From: Bacteroidia bacterium
GTDB lineage: Bacteria; Bacteroidota; Bacteroidia; J057
DNA length: 64,000 nucleotides
Assembly: GCA_033391075.1 (NCBI GenBank)
Contig: JAWPMV010000001.1
Coordinates: 3,410,001-3,474,000, forward strand
Direction: 5' to 3'
Of the stretch, positions 34,881 through 44,368 are shown one piece after another. The notes below the pieces were generated by a model. It worked only from the letters and a program-made list of their open reading frames with translations, searched no databases and was not told the DNA's origin. How positions within the stretch are numbered: the first letter of the stretch is position 1; every line of letters begins with the position of its first letter. The position numbers and the translations under genes are program-made.

Positions 34881-37395
34881 AAGGACAAAAGTAAGAAAAT
34901 CCCTTGCTCTCATGACACTTTTGTGTCTGTCCTTTGCATTTATTGCCTGTAATCCAACCAAGCATCTTGCACCCGGCCAGCTTTTGATACAAAATACCCC
35001 CAAAGTAAAAAGTGAAAAAAAGCTTCCGGAATCTGTACTCAATGAGGCAGTAAAAACAGAAGCAAATCGCAGGATGCTTTACCCCAGAACTTATCTCCAT
35101 CTATACAATCTGGGTCTGAGTTTACACAAAGACTCCTCCTGGTTGAAAAGAGGCATGTTAAAATCTTCTCGCATCACCAAGTCATATAATAATACGGTCA
35201 ATTGGTTGGTAAAAGAAATTGGGGAGCCTCCAGCTCTCTTGGATCAAGCCCATATAGATGCTGACATTGTTTCTCTCCGGGAATTATGCTTTGCGAATGG
35301 ATACTTCTATCCCTCTGTTTATGCAGAATTAGATACTCTGAAGGGAATTTTTGATAGAGGACAAGTAGCGATCAAATATCAGGTGAAAGAGGGTACAGCC
35401 TATAAGATTCGAAAGCTAAATTATATTTTACCTCCAAGCGCCGATTCCAGCATTTTTAAATACATAGATGCCGAAAATTCTTTACTGAAGCCTGAGGAAA
35501 ATTATCGTCAAATATCTTTTGCAGGGGAAATGGCGCGATTGACGAATAATCTGAGAGACAATGGGTATTTCAGTTTCAGCCAAAACCTCATCAGCTTTGA
35601 AGTTGACAGCTTGAATATTCGCGAAAATGAGCTTGATAGTGTCGGTCAGGTTCTTGAAAATAAATACCTCGATATCTCCGTCATTTTTGAACGGATTCCT
35701 TCCCGATACCAAATCAGAGAGATCAACCTCAATATCAAATCTCTTAACAATGGGGTCAGTGTAAATGCAGAAGATTTTGTGGATATGCGAGGCGAATTCC
35801 TGACGGAAGCTTTTAGAGAAAAGTGGAAAATTGACCAGGATATCCTCCATGATACCATTCCTCTGAATTTCAATATTGACAAAGAACACATTCATGTTAT
35901 CAATTATAATTTTCTGGCCCGAAGGATACATTTAAAAGAAGAAGCTCCCTTTAGTCAAACAGAAGCCAGAAAAACCCAAAAGCGCCTGGGTGAATTGGGG
36001 ATGTTTCAATATGCCATTATCAATTATGAATTGATTGATTCCATACAAGCACTGGATGTCAATATAGATCTACAGCTTGCTACACGCTACCAAATGAAAT
36101 TTGGGGTGGAATCTTTTTCTCAAAATATATTCACTTCCAATATCCCTGGCATTGGTGGGAATTTCACCATTCGAAACCGAAACACCTTTCATAAATCTGA
36201 ATTTCTGGATTGGTCTGTACAGGCACGTATTGGCTGGTACGCTTCTGAAGAAGGGGCCTCTCAGTTCCAGCGGGTTTTCTATGAAGTTGGTACAGAGTTG
36301 AATCTCAATTTCCCTCGTTTCCTTTTACCTTTCGGCAATAAGAAAAGAGACCTGAGTTTACTGAGTCCCATAAGTACCATGTCATCCAGTTTGAAACGGG
36401 TAGACAGACGCGAATTCGCCCGTACACAAGCGGGTTTCCAATTGACCTACCGTTGGAACCACAAACCTTTTCAGGACAGAGCTGTAAGCAGGTTGCGTCC
36501 CATTGTTCTGGAAGTTATAGATATAGATACACAGGACGAATTCCAAAAGTTGGTGGTAGATGAATTGGCACCTGCGATTCGTAGAGACTTTGAAAATCGA
36601 ATCAGTTCAAGACTAGAATACAGTTTTACCTATCAGAATTATCAATCGACCAGGCTTTTTCCAACTTTTTGGACGCAGTTCAATGTGCAATGGGGAGGAA
36701 ATTTGCCCTTCTTTCTTGATGGACTGACTTCTTTGGCTATTTCAGATACCAGCACAAGGGACAATTTACTTTTTGGAAAATTATTTTATGGACAATTTGG
36801 AAAAGCATCGATAGAAACCAAATTCACTATACCAGTTACCCGACAATCAGATCTTGTCCTTAGGGGATTTATCGGAGGAGCATTACCCTACAATGAAACT
36901 TCAACTGTGCCCAGAGAATCAAGGTTTTTTAGCGGAGGCACCAATTCTATGCGTGGTTGGCGCTCAAATACACTTGGTCCGGGAACTACTTCTTTAAAAG
37001 AAATTCTGGATCTGGACTCAGAAGACCAACTTCAGGGAATAAGTCTGATTGCTCCGGGGGGAGAATGGATATTCGAATTGAATGCGGAGTATCGATTCAA
37101 GGCGGGTGGAATATTGGAACTGGCACTCTTCACTGATGCCGGTAATGTCTGGTTTCACCGTCCTAAAAATGGCGAACCTCCTCTGGGTGAAAAGTCTCTA
37201 CTGACCAAAGAAAACCTAAAATTAGGTTGGGATGCTGGAATTGGTTTTCGCTTTGATTTCTCTTTCCTCATCCTCCGTATGGATATCGCTCAACAATTGT
37301 ATGCTCCGGATCTGGACAATGGCTGGATCCTCGGCAACTCAAATTCCCGAGATCGGAGACCTCAATTGAATTTGGGGATAAATTATCCTTTTTAA
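34870..37395 (+). CDS. BamA/TamA-like outer-membrane assembly lipoprotein
   Basis: An 841-residue protein. The N-terminus from the ATG at 34870 is a lipoprotein signal (KVRKSLALMTLLCLSF, lipobox A-F-I-A-C) with NPTKHLAPGQ after it, the pattern of the Bacteroidota BamA/TamA paralogue. POTRA-like repeats lie between about 150 and 400, and the C-terminal D15/Omp85 beta-barrel runs from about 410 to 841. It shows FFSGGTNSMRGWRSNTLGPG, the R-G-W version of the conserved L6 loop motif, at about residue 690. Members insert or export outer-membrane components; the lipid anchor is a peculiarity of this phylum. The start overlaps the divergent methyltransferase gene. No BamA accessory genes are adjacent. 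Confidence 0.9.
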   Translation: MTCIRTKVRKSLALMTLLCLSFAFIACNPTKHLAPGQLLIQNTPKVKSEKKLPESVLNEAVKTEANRRMLYPRTYLHLYNLGLSLHKDSSWLKRGMLKSSRITKSYNNTVNWLVKEIGEPPALLDQAHIDADIVSLRELCFANGYFYPSVYAELDTLKGIFDRGQVAIKYQVKEGTAYKIRKLNYILPPSADSSIFKYIDAENSLLKPEENYRQISFAGEMARLTNNLRDNGYFSFSQNLISFEVDSLNIRENELDSVGQVLENKYLDISVIFERIPSRYQIREINLNIKSLNNGVSVNAEDFVDMRGEFLTEAFREKWKIDQDILHDTIPLNFNIDKEHIHVINYNFLARRIHLKEEAPFSQTEARKTQKRLGELGMFQYAIINYELIDSIQALDVNIDLQLATRYQMKFGVESFSQNIFTSNIPGIGGNFTIRNRNTFHKSEFLDWSVQARIGWYASEEGASQFQRVFYEVGTELNLNFPRFLLPFGNKKRDLSLLSPISTMSSSLKRVDRREFARTQAGFQLTYRWNHKPFQDRAVSRLRPIVLEVIDIDTQDEFQKLVVDELAPAIRRDFENRISSRLEYSFTYQNYQSTRLFPTFWTQFNVQWGGNLPFFLDGLTSLAISDTSTRDNLLFGKLFYGQFGKASIETKFTIPVTRQSDLVLRGFIGGALPYNETSTVPRESRFFSGGTNSMRGWRSNTLGPGTTSLKEILDLDSEDQLQGISLIAPGGEWIFELNAEYRFKAGGILELALFTDAGNVWFHRPKNGEPPLGEKSLLTKENLKLGWDAGIGFRFDFSFLILRMDIAQQLYAPDLDNGWILGNSNSRDRRPQLNLGINYPF

Positions 37396-37474
37396 GGTGT
37401 TGAAGTTTGGAAGTGGTATAGGGCGCTAGTTTGAAATAAACTATAAGACCCAAGCACTATAACTCTTCCCCTTT

Positions 37475-38437
37475 TTACTTCCTAAGGCCAATCTCCCTAA
37501 GTCTCTCTTCCAGATATTCTCCTGCAGTCATGTCCGTATACGCTTTGGGATGAGCATCGTCTATACAGTTTTCCAGACAAGTAAGATCCATATCAGAGCG
37601 GGGATGCAGGAAGAATGGAACAGAATAACGAGGCAAATGCAGCCTTTCTCGAGGGGGATTCACCACTCTATGGGTAGTTGAAGCCAGTTTATTGTTGGTG
37701 AGTCGCTGAAGCATATCGCCGACATTGATCACAATCTCATTGGGTTTGGGGCTGGCAGCGATCCACTCACCCTCTGCATTTTTCACCTGCAAGCCTTCAG
37801 CACTGGCACCAATCAAAAGGGTAATGAGATTTATATCTTCATGCTCGGCAGCTCTTACCGCGCCATCCGGGACTTCGTCAGGATTGGGAATCCCATAATA
37901 ATGGATAGGACGCAGGATGCTATTTCCATTATGAATTTTGCTGTCGAAATAATCCACGGGCAGGTCGAGGTATTCTGCAATGGCTCTGAGCAGGCTCCTT
38001 CCGGAGCTTTCAAGGCTTTGATAAAGCTTAACTCCATATTCTCCAAAATCAGGCACCTCATCCGGGAATACATTATCGGGATAACTCTCCTGTATCGGAT
38101 CATTATCCTCCACGATCTGACCAATATGGTAGAACTCCTTTAAGTCTCCCACATTACGTCCTTTGGCATGCTCTTTTCCTTTAGAGGTATAGCCTCTTTG
38201 GCCGGCAATGCCTTCAATTTCGTATTTAAATTTGGTATCCGAATCGAGTGAGAAAAAATCAATGAAGCTGTTATAGGACTTTTCTATTACTTCATCAGCA
38301 ACCCCATGATTGGCAACGATGGCGAAACCGATTCCGGAAAATGAGTCTCCTAAGGCTTTTACAAAAGCTGATTTTTGTTCAGCTGTACCCTTGACATAAT
38401 GATTTAGATCAACGGTAGGTATATGGTTCATGCTCAT
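37475..38437 (-). CDS. isopenicillin N synthase-family 2OG-Fe(II) oxygenase
   Basis: A 320-residue protein with the N-terminal DIOX_N domain (IPTVDLNHYVKGTAEQK, GFAIVANHGV) and the C-terminal 2OG-Fe(II) oxygenase domain. The iron ligands are His and Asp in AAEHEDINLITLL (about residues 198-210) and His in TTHRVVNPP (about 255-263). The 2-oxoglutarate or substrate arginine is in LHLPRYSVPFFLHP (R-Y-S). The substrate is unknown: members act on amino acids, phenolics or hormones. A second Met at residue 3 is an alternative start. It is on the same strand as, but 74 bp downstream of, the F420-type reductase gene. Confidence 0.88.
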   Translation of the reverse strand: MSMNHIPTVDLNHYVKGTAEQKSAFVKALGDSFSGIGFAIVANHGVADEVIEKSYNSFIDFFSLDSDTKFKYEIEGIAGQRGYTSKGKEHAKGRNVGDLKEFYHIGQIVEDNDPIQESYPDNVFPDEVPDFGEYGVKLYQSLESSGRSLLRAIAEYLDLPVDYFDSKIHNGNSILRPIHYYGIPNPDEVPDGAVRAAEHEDINLITLLIGASAEGLQVKNAEGEWIAASPKPNEIVINVGDMLQRLTNNKLASTTHRVVNPPRERLHLPRYSVPFFLHPRSDMDLTCLENCIDDAHPKAYTDMTAGEYLEERLREIGLRK

Positions 38438-38511
38438 AGCGATATTTTCTTTCTGTTATAAGAACGGAAAGTTAGGAAAAATCGCACAAATTTGAGTTGA
38501 AATTTATAAGC

Positions 38512-39147
38512 TTATTCTCTGGTAAGCAGCTTTATAGCCACCTCATCACCCATTCCCTGGCTAAAGGCCATCCGCATCATGAGTACGGCCAGAGGTTCTA
38601 ACAGACGGGCACTGTGTAGAGGACCACAATCTCTGGGTTCAAATCCTGTGGCTGCAATGATTTTGTGGAGAGAGGCTTTTGCCTTTTCATCATCCCCACA
38701 ATAGAACATTGTTCCATCATTTGCTCCAAAATAAGGTCCATTTTCGATCTGCTTGGCCATAGCCGTATTATAAGCCTTGATTACCCTGGCTTCTGGCAAC
38801 ATCTTTGCGATTTGCTCAGCAGCAGAAGTTGTATGACCGATGGCCAGTTCTGGATATTCACCAAAGATGACGGGATTAGTACAGTCAACTACAATCTTTC
38901 CTCTAAAAGAATCTGTATTCCTAAGTACTTCTTCAATAGCTTTGTATGGAACTGCCAGAAAAACGATTTCTCCATAATGAACAGCATTGGCAATGCTGCC
39001 TCCGGTAGCAAAATGATCCATCTCACCAGCAATAGCTCTTGCTGAATCCAAATTACGACCGCCCACCATAACATTATACCCTTTATGAGTGAGCGCTGTA
39101 CATAAGGCTTTGCTTATGTTTCCAGTTCCAATGATACCTAGTTTCAT
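38512..39147 (-). CDS. NAD(P)-binding reductase (F420:NADP oxidoreductase-like)
   Basis: A 211-residue Rossmann protein. The N-terminus LGIIGTGNISKALCTAL (GxGxxS/A) binds the dinucleotide, and the strand-2 basic residue region is VMVGGRN. EIVFLAVPYKAIEEVL and KIVVDCTNPV (about residues 88-97) match the NADPH-dependent F420 reductase/prephenate dehydrogenase-like family (F420_oxidored). The family includes reductases that do not use F420; Bacteroidota normally lack this cofactor, so a metal or small-molecule reductase is more likely. It is followed upstream by another NAD(P)-binding protein gene in the same orientation. Confidence 0.85.
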   Translation of the reverse strand: MKLGIIGTGNISKALCTALTHKGYNVMVGGRNLDSARAIAGEMDHFATGGSIANAVHYGEIVFLAVPYKAIEEVLRNTDSFRGKIVVDCTNPVIFGEYPELAIGHTTSAAEQIAKMLPEARVIKAYNTAMAKQIENGPYFGANDGTMFYCGDDEKAKASLHKIIAATGFEPRDCGPLHSARLLEPLAVLMMRMAFSQGMGDEVAIKLLTRE

Positions 39148-39241
39148 GTCAAAAATGGAGATTTAGTAGTTTCGTTTTCAATCGATCTGCCGCAAGATAA
39201 GGAAATTATACTGTAATTATGAAATACACAAAAACAGGAAA

Positions 39242-39877
39242 TTAAGCCGGATGAGCGATGCCTACTCTTCTTGCACAAAACTTGTTTTCAGACATTTCCA
39301 GCGTAATAAAATCAGCCACATTCTGGATAGAAATCTGGTTCTGAGATTTTTTAGGATAATAGTCTGCCTGGGTCAGATATTCACCTGTTCTTTCTCCATT
39401 ATTCATAAAAGAAGGAGAAACAATGGTCCAGTCCAGATCTGAATCCTTAAGAATATCATATACCCTTTTATGATCAAGCGAAATATTCTGAAGATTCGGC
39501 GGGAAGCTCAGGCTTTCCATGATGAGGTATTGCTCATCTTCCTGTAAGATGCCTGCACCAGTAATAGTGAGCAATCGATTTACTCCTTTGCTTTTCATCG
39601 CCTGGACAATATTATCCATACCTTTTGAAAGTAAGGTAATGGGACCGGAAAACTGGCGAATTCCAATTACAGATAGTACCGCATCATGTCCGTCCACAGC
39701 TGATTCAACCAGGGAAGGATATAATACATCTCCATGTACTTTCTTTAAAGAAGGATGGTCGATTTTGAGGGCTTGTATATTGCGGGCAAATGCCGTTACC
39801 TCATGCCCTAGATCCAAAGAATATTCGACCAACAATTTACCTACTCGGCCTGTAGATCCTATAACAAGGACTTTCAT
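39242..39877 (-). CDS. NAD(P)H-binding SDR-like protein (NmrA/atypical SDR type)
   Basis: A 211-residue atypical short-chain dehydrogenase. The nucleotide-binding loop is VIGSTGRVGKLLVEY (about residues 4-18), with HEVTAFARN (strand 2 basic residue favours NADPH). AVLSVIGIRQFSGP and LLTITGAGI follow, and the expected catalytic Tyr-x-x-x-Lys is missing; HKRVYDILKDSDLDWTIVSPS replaces it. This is the layout of NmrA-like or flavin-reductase-like sensors (SDR a5). The function is uncertain: redox sensor or flavin reductase. Confidence 0.85.
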   Translation of the reverse strand: MKVLVIGSTGRVGKLLVEYSLDLGHEVTAFARNIQALKIDHPSLKKVHGDVLYPSLVESAVDGHDAVLSVIGIRQFSGPITLLSKGMDNIVQAMKSKGVNRLLTITGAGILQEDEQYLIMESLSFPPNLQNISLDHKRVYDILKDSDLDWTIVSPSFMNNGERTGEYLTQADYYPKKSQNQISIQNVADFITLEMSENKFCARRVGIAHPA

Positions 39878-39958
39878 ATGAGGATGTTTATGTAGCTTTT
39901 CTTGTCAAGCTATTTTTAACTAATCCCGCAAAAATAAATAAAAAAGTCTAATTACAAA

Positions 39959-41059
39959 TCAAATTTCGATTCGCTTAAGGATTGGATCGATATTTATATG
40001 TTCTTCAAAAAGTTGAACAGCCTTTTTTACCTTCCAGGGAGTACGTGTATTGATCTTAACTTCGATGCGGCTAATCTTGATTACGACTTCATAGGTGTCG
40101 ATTTTTACCCGTATCACCGGAATCTTGTGTTTCTCAAAATATTCGATTTGTTCAGAGCTGTAATCCCCTTCACCTGTGATAATTATTCCTGAGAGAGGAG
40201 AATCGTCTGTTTCCATCAAACGTGTGGCTTTAGAAAGGCGTTTAAGGGCCTCATCAAGTCGGTGAATGCTAGCCACCAGCAATTGATTGTTGAAGCTTCT
40301 CAATTGGGTAAGATCAATCAGGGAGCCTGCAATGATATCTTTAACCCGATTATCCAGTTGATCATCATTGTACTCAACTTTTCCATTTACTGCTTTGCAA
40401 ATGGTGCCCATGAGGGGCAAGCCTAATTCTTCCTCATAAGGCATAATGCCAAGCAGAGGAATATTTCTTTGGTCCAAAACCTTTCCAACATAATGTCTGA
40501 CCTTTTCCGTTTTTTCGGGCAAGGCCTTATTTATGATCACGCCAAAAATGGGAATTTCTTTTTGAACAAATACAGAAAGATTGAGATCGAGCAGATCTAT
40601 GGTGTTTCCGATTCCGGCTTCTACGACCATGATCACGCCTGCTTCCAGCATTTTAGCTGCTTTGGCATTTGACATTCCCACGACACTGCCTACTCCCGGA
40701 TGACCAGTTCCTTCATACACTACTACATCGTGATTCGAACACAAAATTTTAGAGGCTTTTAGCAGGCGAGTTTCAAAATTGAATTGGCTAGGATCATCTA
40801 TATATGCGGTAGTCGCACCTTTACCCAAAATAACCGGACTATGGATCTCAGGCACCAGATCAAAATTCATAGTGTCTGCAAAAAGGAAGGCATCTTTATC
40901 TGCGCGACTGGGACCGACATCTATAAATTTCTGTCCAACAGGTTTGCAATACCCAACATTTAAGCCTCTGCTTTTTAAGGCAGATACCAAACCGAGGGTG
41001 GAAGTAGTCTTTCCGACATGCTGGCTGGTAGCGGCTACGTAAATGGGTAGAGTGGGCAT
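39959..41059 (-). CDS. BioD-like P-loop ATPase with DRTGG domain
   Basis: A 366-residue protein. The N-terminal part is a dethiobiotin-synthetase-like P-loop domain: ATSQHVGKTTSTLGLVSAL (about residues 9-27), GYCKPVGQKF, and EGTGHPGVGSVVGMSNAKAAKML. A DRTGG-type domain (residues about 225-340) follows. This organisation matches the N-terminal half of bacterial phosphotransacetylase (Pta, COG0857), which binds nucleotides, but the C-terminal phosphotransacetylase domain is absent. It could therefore be a stand-alone regulatory ATPase. No biotin genes are adjacent. The minus-strand glycosyltransferase gene lies 94 bp upstream. Confidence 0.85.
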   Translation of the reverse strand: MPTLPIYVAATSQHVGKTTSTLGLVSALKSRGLNVGYCKPVGQKFIDVGPSRADKDAFLFADTMNFDLVPEIHSPVILGKGATTAYIDDPSQFNFETRLLKASKILCSNHDVVVYEGTGHPGVGSVVGMSNAKAAKMLEAGVIMVVEAGIGNTIDLLDLNLSVFVQKEIPIFGVIINKALPEKTEKVRHYVGKVLDQRNIPLLGIMPYEEELGLPLMGTICKAVNGKVEYNDDQLDNRVKDIIAGSLIDLTQLRSFNNQLLVASIHRLDEALKRLSKATRLMETDDSPLSGIIITGEGDYSSEQIEYFEKHKIPVIRVKIDTYEVVIKISRIEVKINTRTPWKVKKAVQLFEEHINIDPILKRIEI

Positions 41060-41153
41060 AATCTAAGGTTTGAAGTTTTAGACTCTAAGCTACTAATTAT
41101 TTTCAAATGCCCGGAGCCAGATTCGGAAAGGATTGCAGGAAGTTTGCAGCTGT

Positions 41154-42416
41154 TTATAAGAGTTTTTTGTATAGACTGATAACTTTCTCAGCGATCTTTT
41201 CCCAACTCAACTCAGCTATAGCTGTTTGATTGGCATCCAATACTGATTGGTGGTATTCAGGATTATCTAGCAGTTCCAGGACCTGTTCGGCCATTAGGCC
41301 TGAGTCACCTGCCTGAAACTTGGGGGTTTCCAGGAAAATTTCAGAAATCCCGGATTGAAAAGGCACAATACAGGGAACTCCCATTTGAGTTGCTTCCAAA
41401 GCTACCAGGCCAAAGGGCTCAGAATCAGAAGGCATAACAAAAACATCTGTCATAGCCATTAGATCCAGGACCTGTGGTCGATCCATGAAGCCAGTAAAAT
41501 GAAACTTGTCGCCGATGAGTGCTGAGGAGACCTGGTCCATAACTTTCGCCATCAGACTTCCTTTTCCGGCCATCACGAATCTCACGCTATCTTTTCTGGC
41601 CAGAATTTCCATAGCCATTTGAAAGAAATACTCAGGGCCTTTTTGACTTTCCAGCCTCCCAACAAAACTTACGAGTTTATCCTTGAAAGGCTTCTCTCTC
41701 CGGTAAGCTTTTATTTTTTCGATCGCATTGTGTACGACCCGAATCTTCCGTTTTTTAATGCCATATTCCTGACGTGCAATTTCTGCTGTATAATGACTTA
41801 CTGTGAAAACCATATCAGCATCCTGCATGGCTTTTTGCTCCAGTTGAAAGACCCAGTTTTTACTCTCTGGTCCTCCTCTATCATATTCCAGAGAATGGAT
41901 ATGCAATACCAGGGGTTTGCCTGTTTGTTTATGAATTTCCAGGGCCGCTGGAAAAGTCATCCAGTCATGTGCATGGATTATATCAAATTCCAGGTCTTCC
42001 GCCAATCGAATACAAATCTCGCTATAGTCGATGATTTTACGAGGAAGATTTCTCCCATAAAGTTCGCGAAGTTCGAAGAAGCGGGCCGGCATTTTTTCCT
42101 CCTCTTCCAATACCATCACTTCCTGCTCAAAAGACTGATACCCAGATAAAGGAATATTTACATAGGAAAGCCGCAGATCCTGTAATTTTTCAACATATCG
42201 GCTATCCTCCGGATCCCAGAGTTCTTCCAGATCGATCTGATCCAATCCAATGATTTTGATTTTCTGTTCATCGGAATCAGCCTGGGAATTTGGGAGAATG
42301 AGTTGAACACTTGTCAACTCACTAAGTGCTTCAGCCAGCCCCATAGACGCGAGTCCCAGACCTCCATTTATCAATGGAGGATATTCCCAGCCGAGCATGA
42401 GTACAGATGGATTCAT
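41154..42416 (-). CDS. glycosyltransferase family 4-like, coupled to the GT3 glycogen synthase
   Basis: A 420-residue GT-B enzyme. I start it at 42416 (MNPSVLMLGWEYPPLINGG): this ATG overlaps the stop of the GT3 gene by 4 bp (ATGA), and the sequence is the typical GT4/GT5 N-terminus with the G-G-L-G acceptor loop. The donor site shows KDKLVSFVGRLESQKGPEYF, FTGFMDRPQVLDLMAMTD and DSEPFGLVALEATQMGVPCIV (E-x7-E). Substrate is not certain; the coupling to a GT3 suggests a role in glucan synthesis or chain initiation. Confidence 0.88.
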   Translation of the reverse strand: MNPSVLMLGWEYPPLINGGLGLASMGLAEALSELTSVQLILPNSQADSDEQKIKIIGLDQIDLEELWDPEDSRYVEKLQDLRLSYVNIPLSGYQSFEQEVMVLEEEEKMPARFFELRELYGRNLPRKIIDYSEICIRLAEDLEFDIIHAHDWMTFPAALEIHKQTGKPLVLHIHSLEYDRGGPESKNWVFQLEQKAMQDADMVFTVSHYTAEIARQEYGIKKRKIRVVHNAIEKIKAYRREKPFKDKLVSFVGRLESQKGPEYFFQMAMEILARKDSVRFVMAGKGSLMAKVMDQVSSALIGDKFHFTGFMDRPQVLDLMAMTDVFVMPSDSEPFGLVALEATQMGVPCIVPFQSGISEIFLETPKFQAGDSGLMAEQVLELLDNPEYHQSVLDANQTAIAELSWEKIAEKVISLYKKLL

Positions 42417-44275
42417 GAAGTTGCTTGCAGTGCCTGATCGTAGGCTTCTTCGTAGTAGGCTGTTAGATTTTTCCAATCAAACATTTCGGAGGCTTGCTCC
42501 AGTTTATATCTCTGCGAAATCCGATCTGTCCTTTGCATTTGTACAAAAGAAAAGAGCTGATCTGCTAATTGATTGGCAGCTTCGTCAAAACTTTTCCCTC
42601 TTCTATTGACCACATACATCCCTTCTCCTTCCGGATTTTTTACCTTATTCATCAGGTAGTCTCCAAAGCCTGCCAAATCACTGGTTACTGCCGGAACTCC
42701 CGCAGCCATACATTCTAAAGGTGTATATCCCCAGGGTTCATAATAACTCGGGAATATTCCCAAATGACATCCCTTTACAAAATCATCATAATCAATGCCC
42801 AGAGTAGGACTTAAAGAGGAAATGAAATCTGGATGATAGACCACCTTTACCTTATCATCCTTGTGATTGAGAAGATTGGAGGTGCGGAGGAAATTCAGGA
42901 TATCATCTTTAGCATCATCATGAAGATTATGCGTAACAATCTTGGGTAAAGCATCCGTTTTCCAGCTCTGCAAATTACGACGCAGTTTTAATTTCAACTG
43001 GTCATCTATGAAAGCATTTACATCCGGGAAACGTTGATCTTCGGAAGAATATGCCTGAGCAAACAATCGTTCGCCAATCTGCTTCTGGATCAATTCGGTG
43101 GTATGCCGAATTTTCTCCATCGTGGCTTTGGATTGCAGGATTTCAGGATTGATGCTGCTGAAGGGACGTTTGGTAATGAAAAACATAACCACAGTGCGGT
43201 CGATATTGGCTGTTTTCATTCGCCAATTCAAACGCGCCAGGGCTTCCAGCGTCAGGTCATACCCTTTATTTTTGTATTCATACCTACCAGAGGTAAAGAA
43301 GTAGATGGTTTTATTCAGGTCAAAATAGTAGCTCTGAAAGAAATGGCCCATCACAAATTGATGGATTTCATCTTTATACTTCTGGTGGATATTTTGAAGT
43401 TCATGTTTGATAGCCCGTTTTCGAATGTTCAATCCATTCGGCAAGAGCACTTCTGGTTTTCTTCCAATCAAGGACTCACATTCCCGGGCGGTTACATCAC
43501 TTACAGTAGAGAAAATATGAGCACCATGCGCTGCGGCTCTTTCAATCTTTACCCTCGTTTCTATATTGAAGTGTTTGCCTTCATCCTGCCAATTGTAAAA
43601 TGGGAGGTTATCATAAAAATTCCCATCATTCATCGCCAGATATCGACCCAACATAGTAGCATGCGTCGTAAAAATGGTCGTAACGGGCAAATTATCTCTT
43701 CTGATCTCTGGAATAGCTGTGGCAGCCATCCACTCATGTATATGAGCCAGTATGCGGTGATCTCCGCTTACATCTTCCTGTACCAACTTGCTAAAAAACA
43801 CCTTGACCATCCAACCAAAGGTCACGATTTGATTTACAAGATCATCATCCCCTGGCAAGCTGATATCATGATGCTCCCACAGGAGGTATTTGATCTCTGC
43901 CAGGCGATCATAAACAGAATATGGATTAAACAGAACCACATTGGGACGGCCATCTATCAGCCATTGTCCATAATGAACTTCCAGACCATCTTCCCGCATT
44001 TTAGCTACCGCACGTCCAAAGGGATCATCCGGAAGCTCCATGGCTTCGAAAATGGCGGATACATTTGGATGAACATAGGGTCCTAACAACAAATATCTGT
44101 CGCCCCAATTGTTGAGCATCGAGGGCGCTTTTGAACGAATAACCGTGTAAATACCACCTACCTGATTAGCAACTTCCCAGGCTGCCTCAACAAGTAATGC
44201 ATTGGATTTAGGTTGGTAAACCTTTGGCGTATTCTTAGGATCCAGAAAATCCGGTTGGGGATTGTTGGTAGTCAT
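42413..44275 (-). CDS. GT3 (eukaryotic-type) glycogen synthase
   Basis: A 620-residue glycogen synthase of family GT3, the form known from fungi and animals and from some Bacteroidota, not the usual bacterial GT5 GlgA. The N-terminal region has LVEAAWEVANQVGGIYTVIRSKA (lysine/glycine loop for the nucleotide sugar) at about residues 28-50. FTTHATMLGRYLA and VSDVTARECE follow, then TSGRYEYKNKGYDLTLEAL and the GT-B donor motif EPWGYTPLECMAAGVPAV (about residues 536-553). It uses UDP-glucose to extend alpha-1,4-glucan; it lacks the long regulatory N- and C-tails of the animal enzyme. It forms a translationally coupled pair with the GT4 gene. Confidence 0.92.
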   Translation of the reverse strand: MTTNNPQPDFLDPKNTPKVYQPKSNALLVEAAWEVANQVGGIYTVIRSKAPSMLNNWGDRYLLLGPYVHPNVSAIFEAMELPDDPFGRAVAKMREDGLEVHYGQWLIDGRPNVVLFNPYSVYDRLAEIKYLLWEHHDISLPGDDDLVNQIVTFGWMVKVFFSKLVQEDVSGDHRILAHIHEWMAATAIPEIRRDNLPVTTIFTTHATMLGRYLAMNDGNFYDNLPFYNWQDEGKHFNIETRVKIERAAAHGAHIFSTVSDVTARECESLIGRKPEVLLPNGLNIRKRAIKHELQNIHQKYKDEIHQFVMGHFFQSYYFDLNKTIYFFTSGRYEYKNKGYDLTLEALARLNWRMKTANIDRTVVMFFITKRPFSSINPEILQSKATMEKIRHTTELIQKQIGERLFAQAYSSEDQRFPDVNAFIDDQLKLKLRRNLQSWKTDALPKIVTHNLHDDAKDDILNFLRTSNLLNHKDDKVKVVYHPDFISSLSPTLGIDYDDFVKGCHLGIFPSYYEPWGYTPLECMAAGVPAVTSDLAGFGDYLMNKVKNPEGEGMYVVNRRGKSFDEAANQLADQLFSFVQMQRTDRISQRYKLEQASEMFDWKNLTAYYEEAYDQALQATS

Positions 44276-44368
44276 AGCTAATATGGGAGTTTAAGCTGCA
44301 AGCGTATTGTTAGATGCAAAGTAAGAAAAATCACTTGGATAAAGGGAATTTTTCCAATCTATGTTAGA

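Noticed and set aside
43034-44086. 350-codon plus-strand ORF opposite the glycogen synthase gene
   Set aside because: Long antisense frames occur where the codon usage of the real gene avoids certain triplets; the GT3 motifs on the minus strand are unambiguous.
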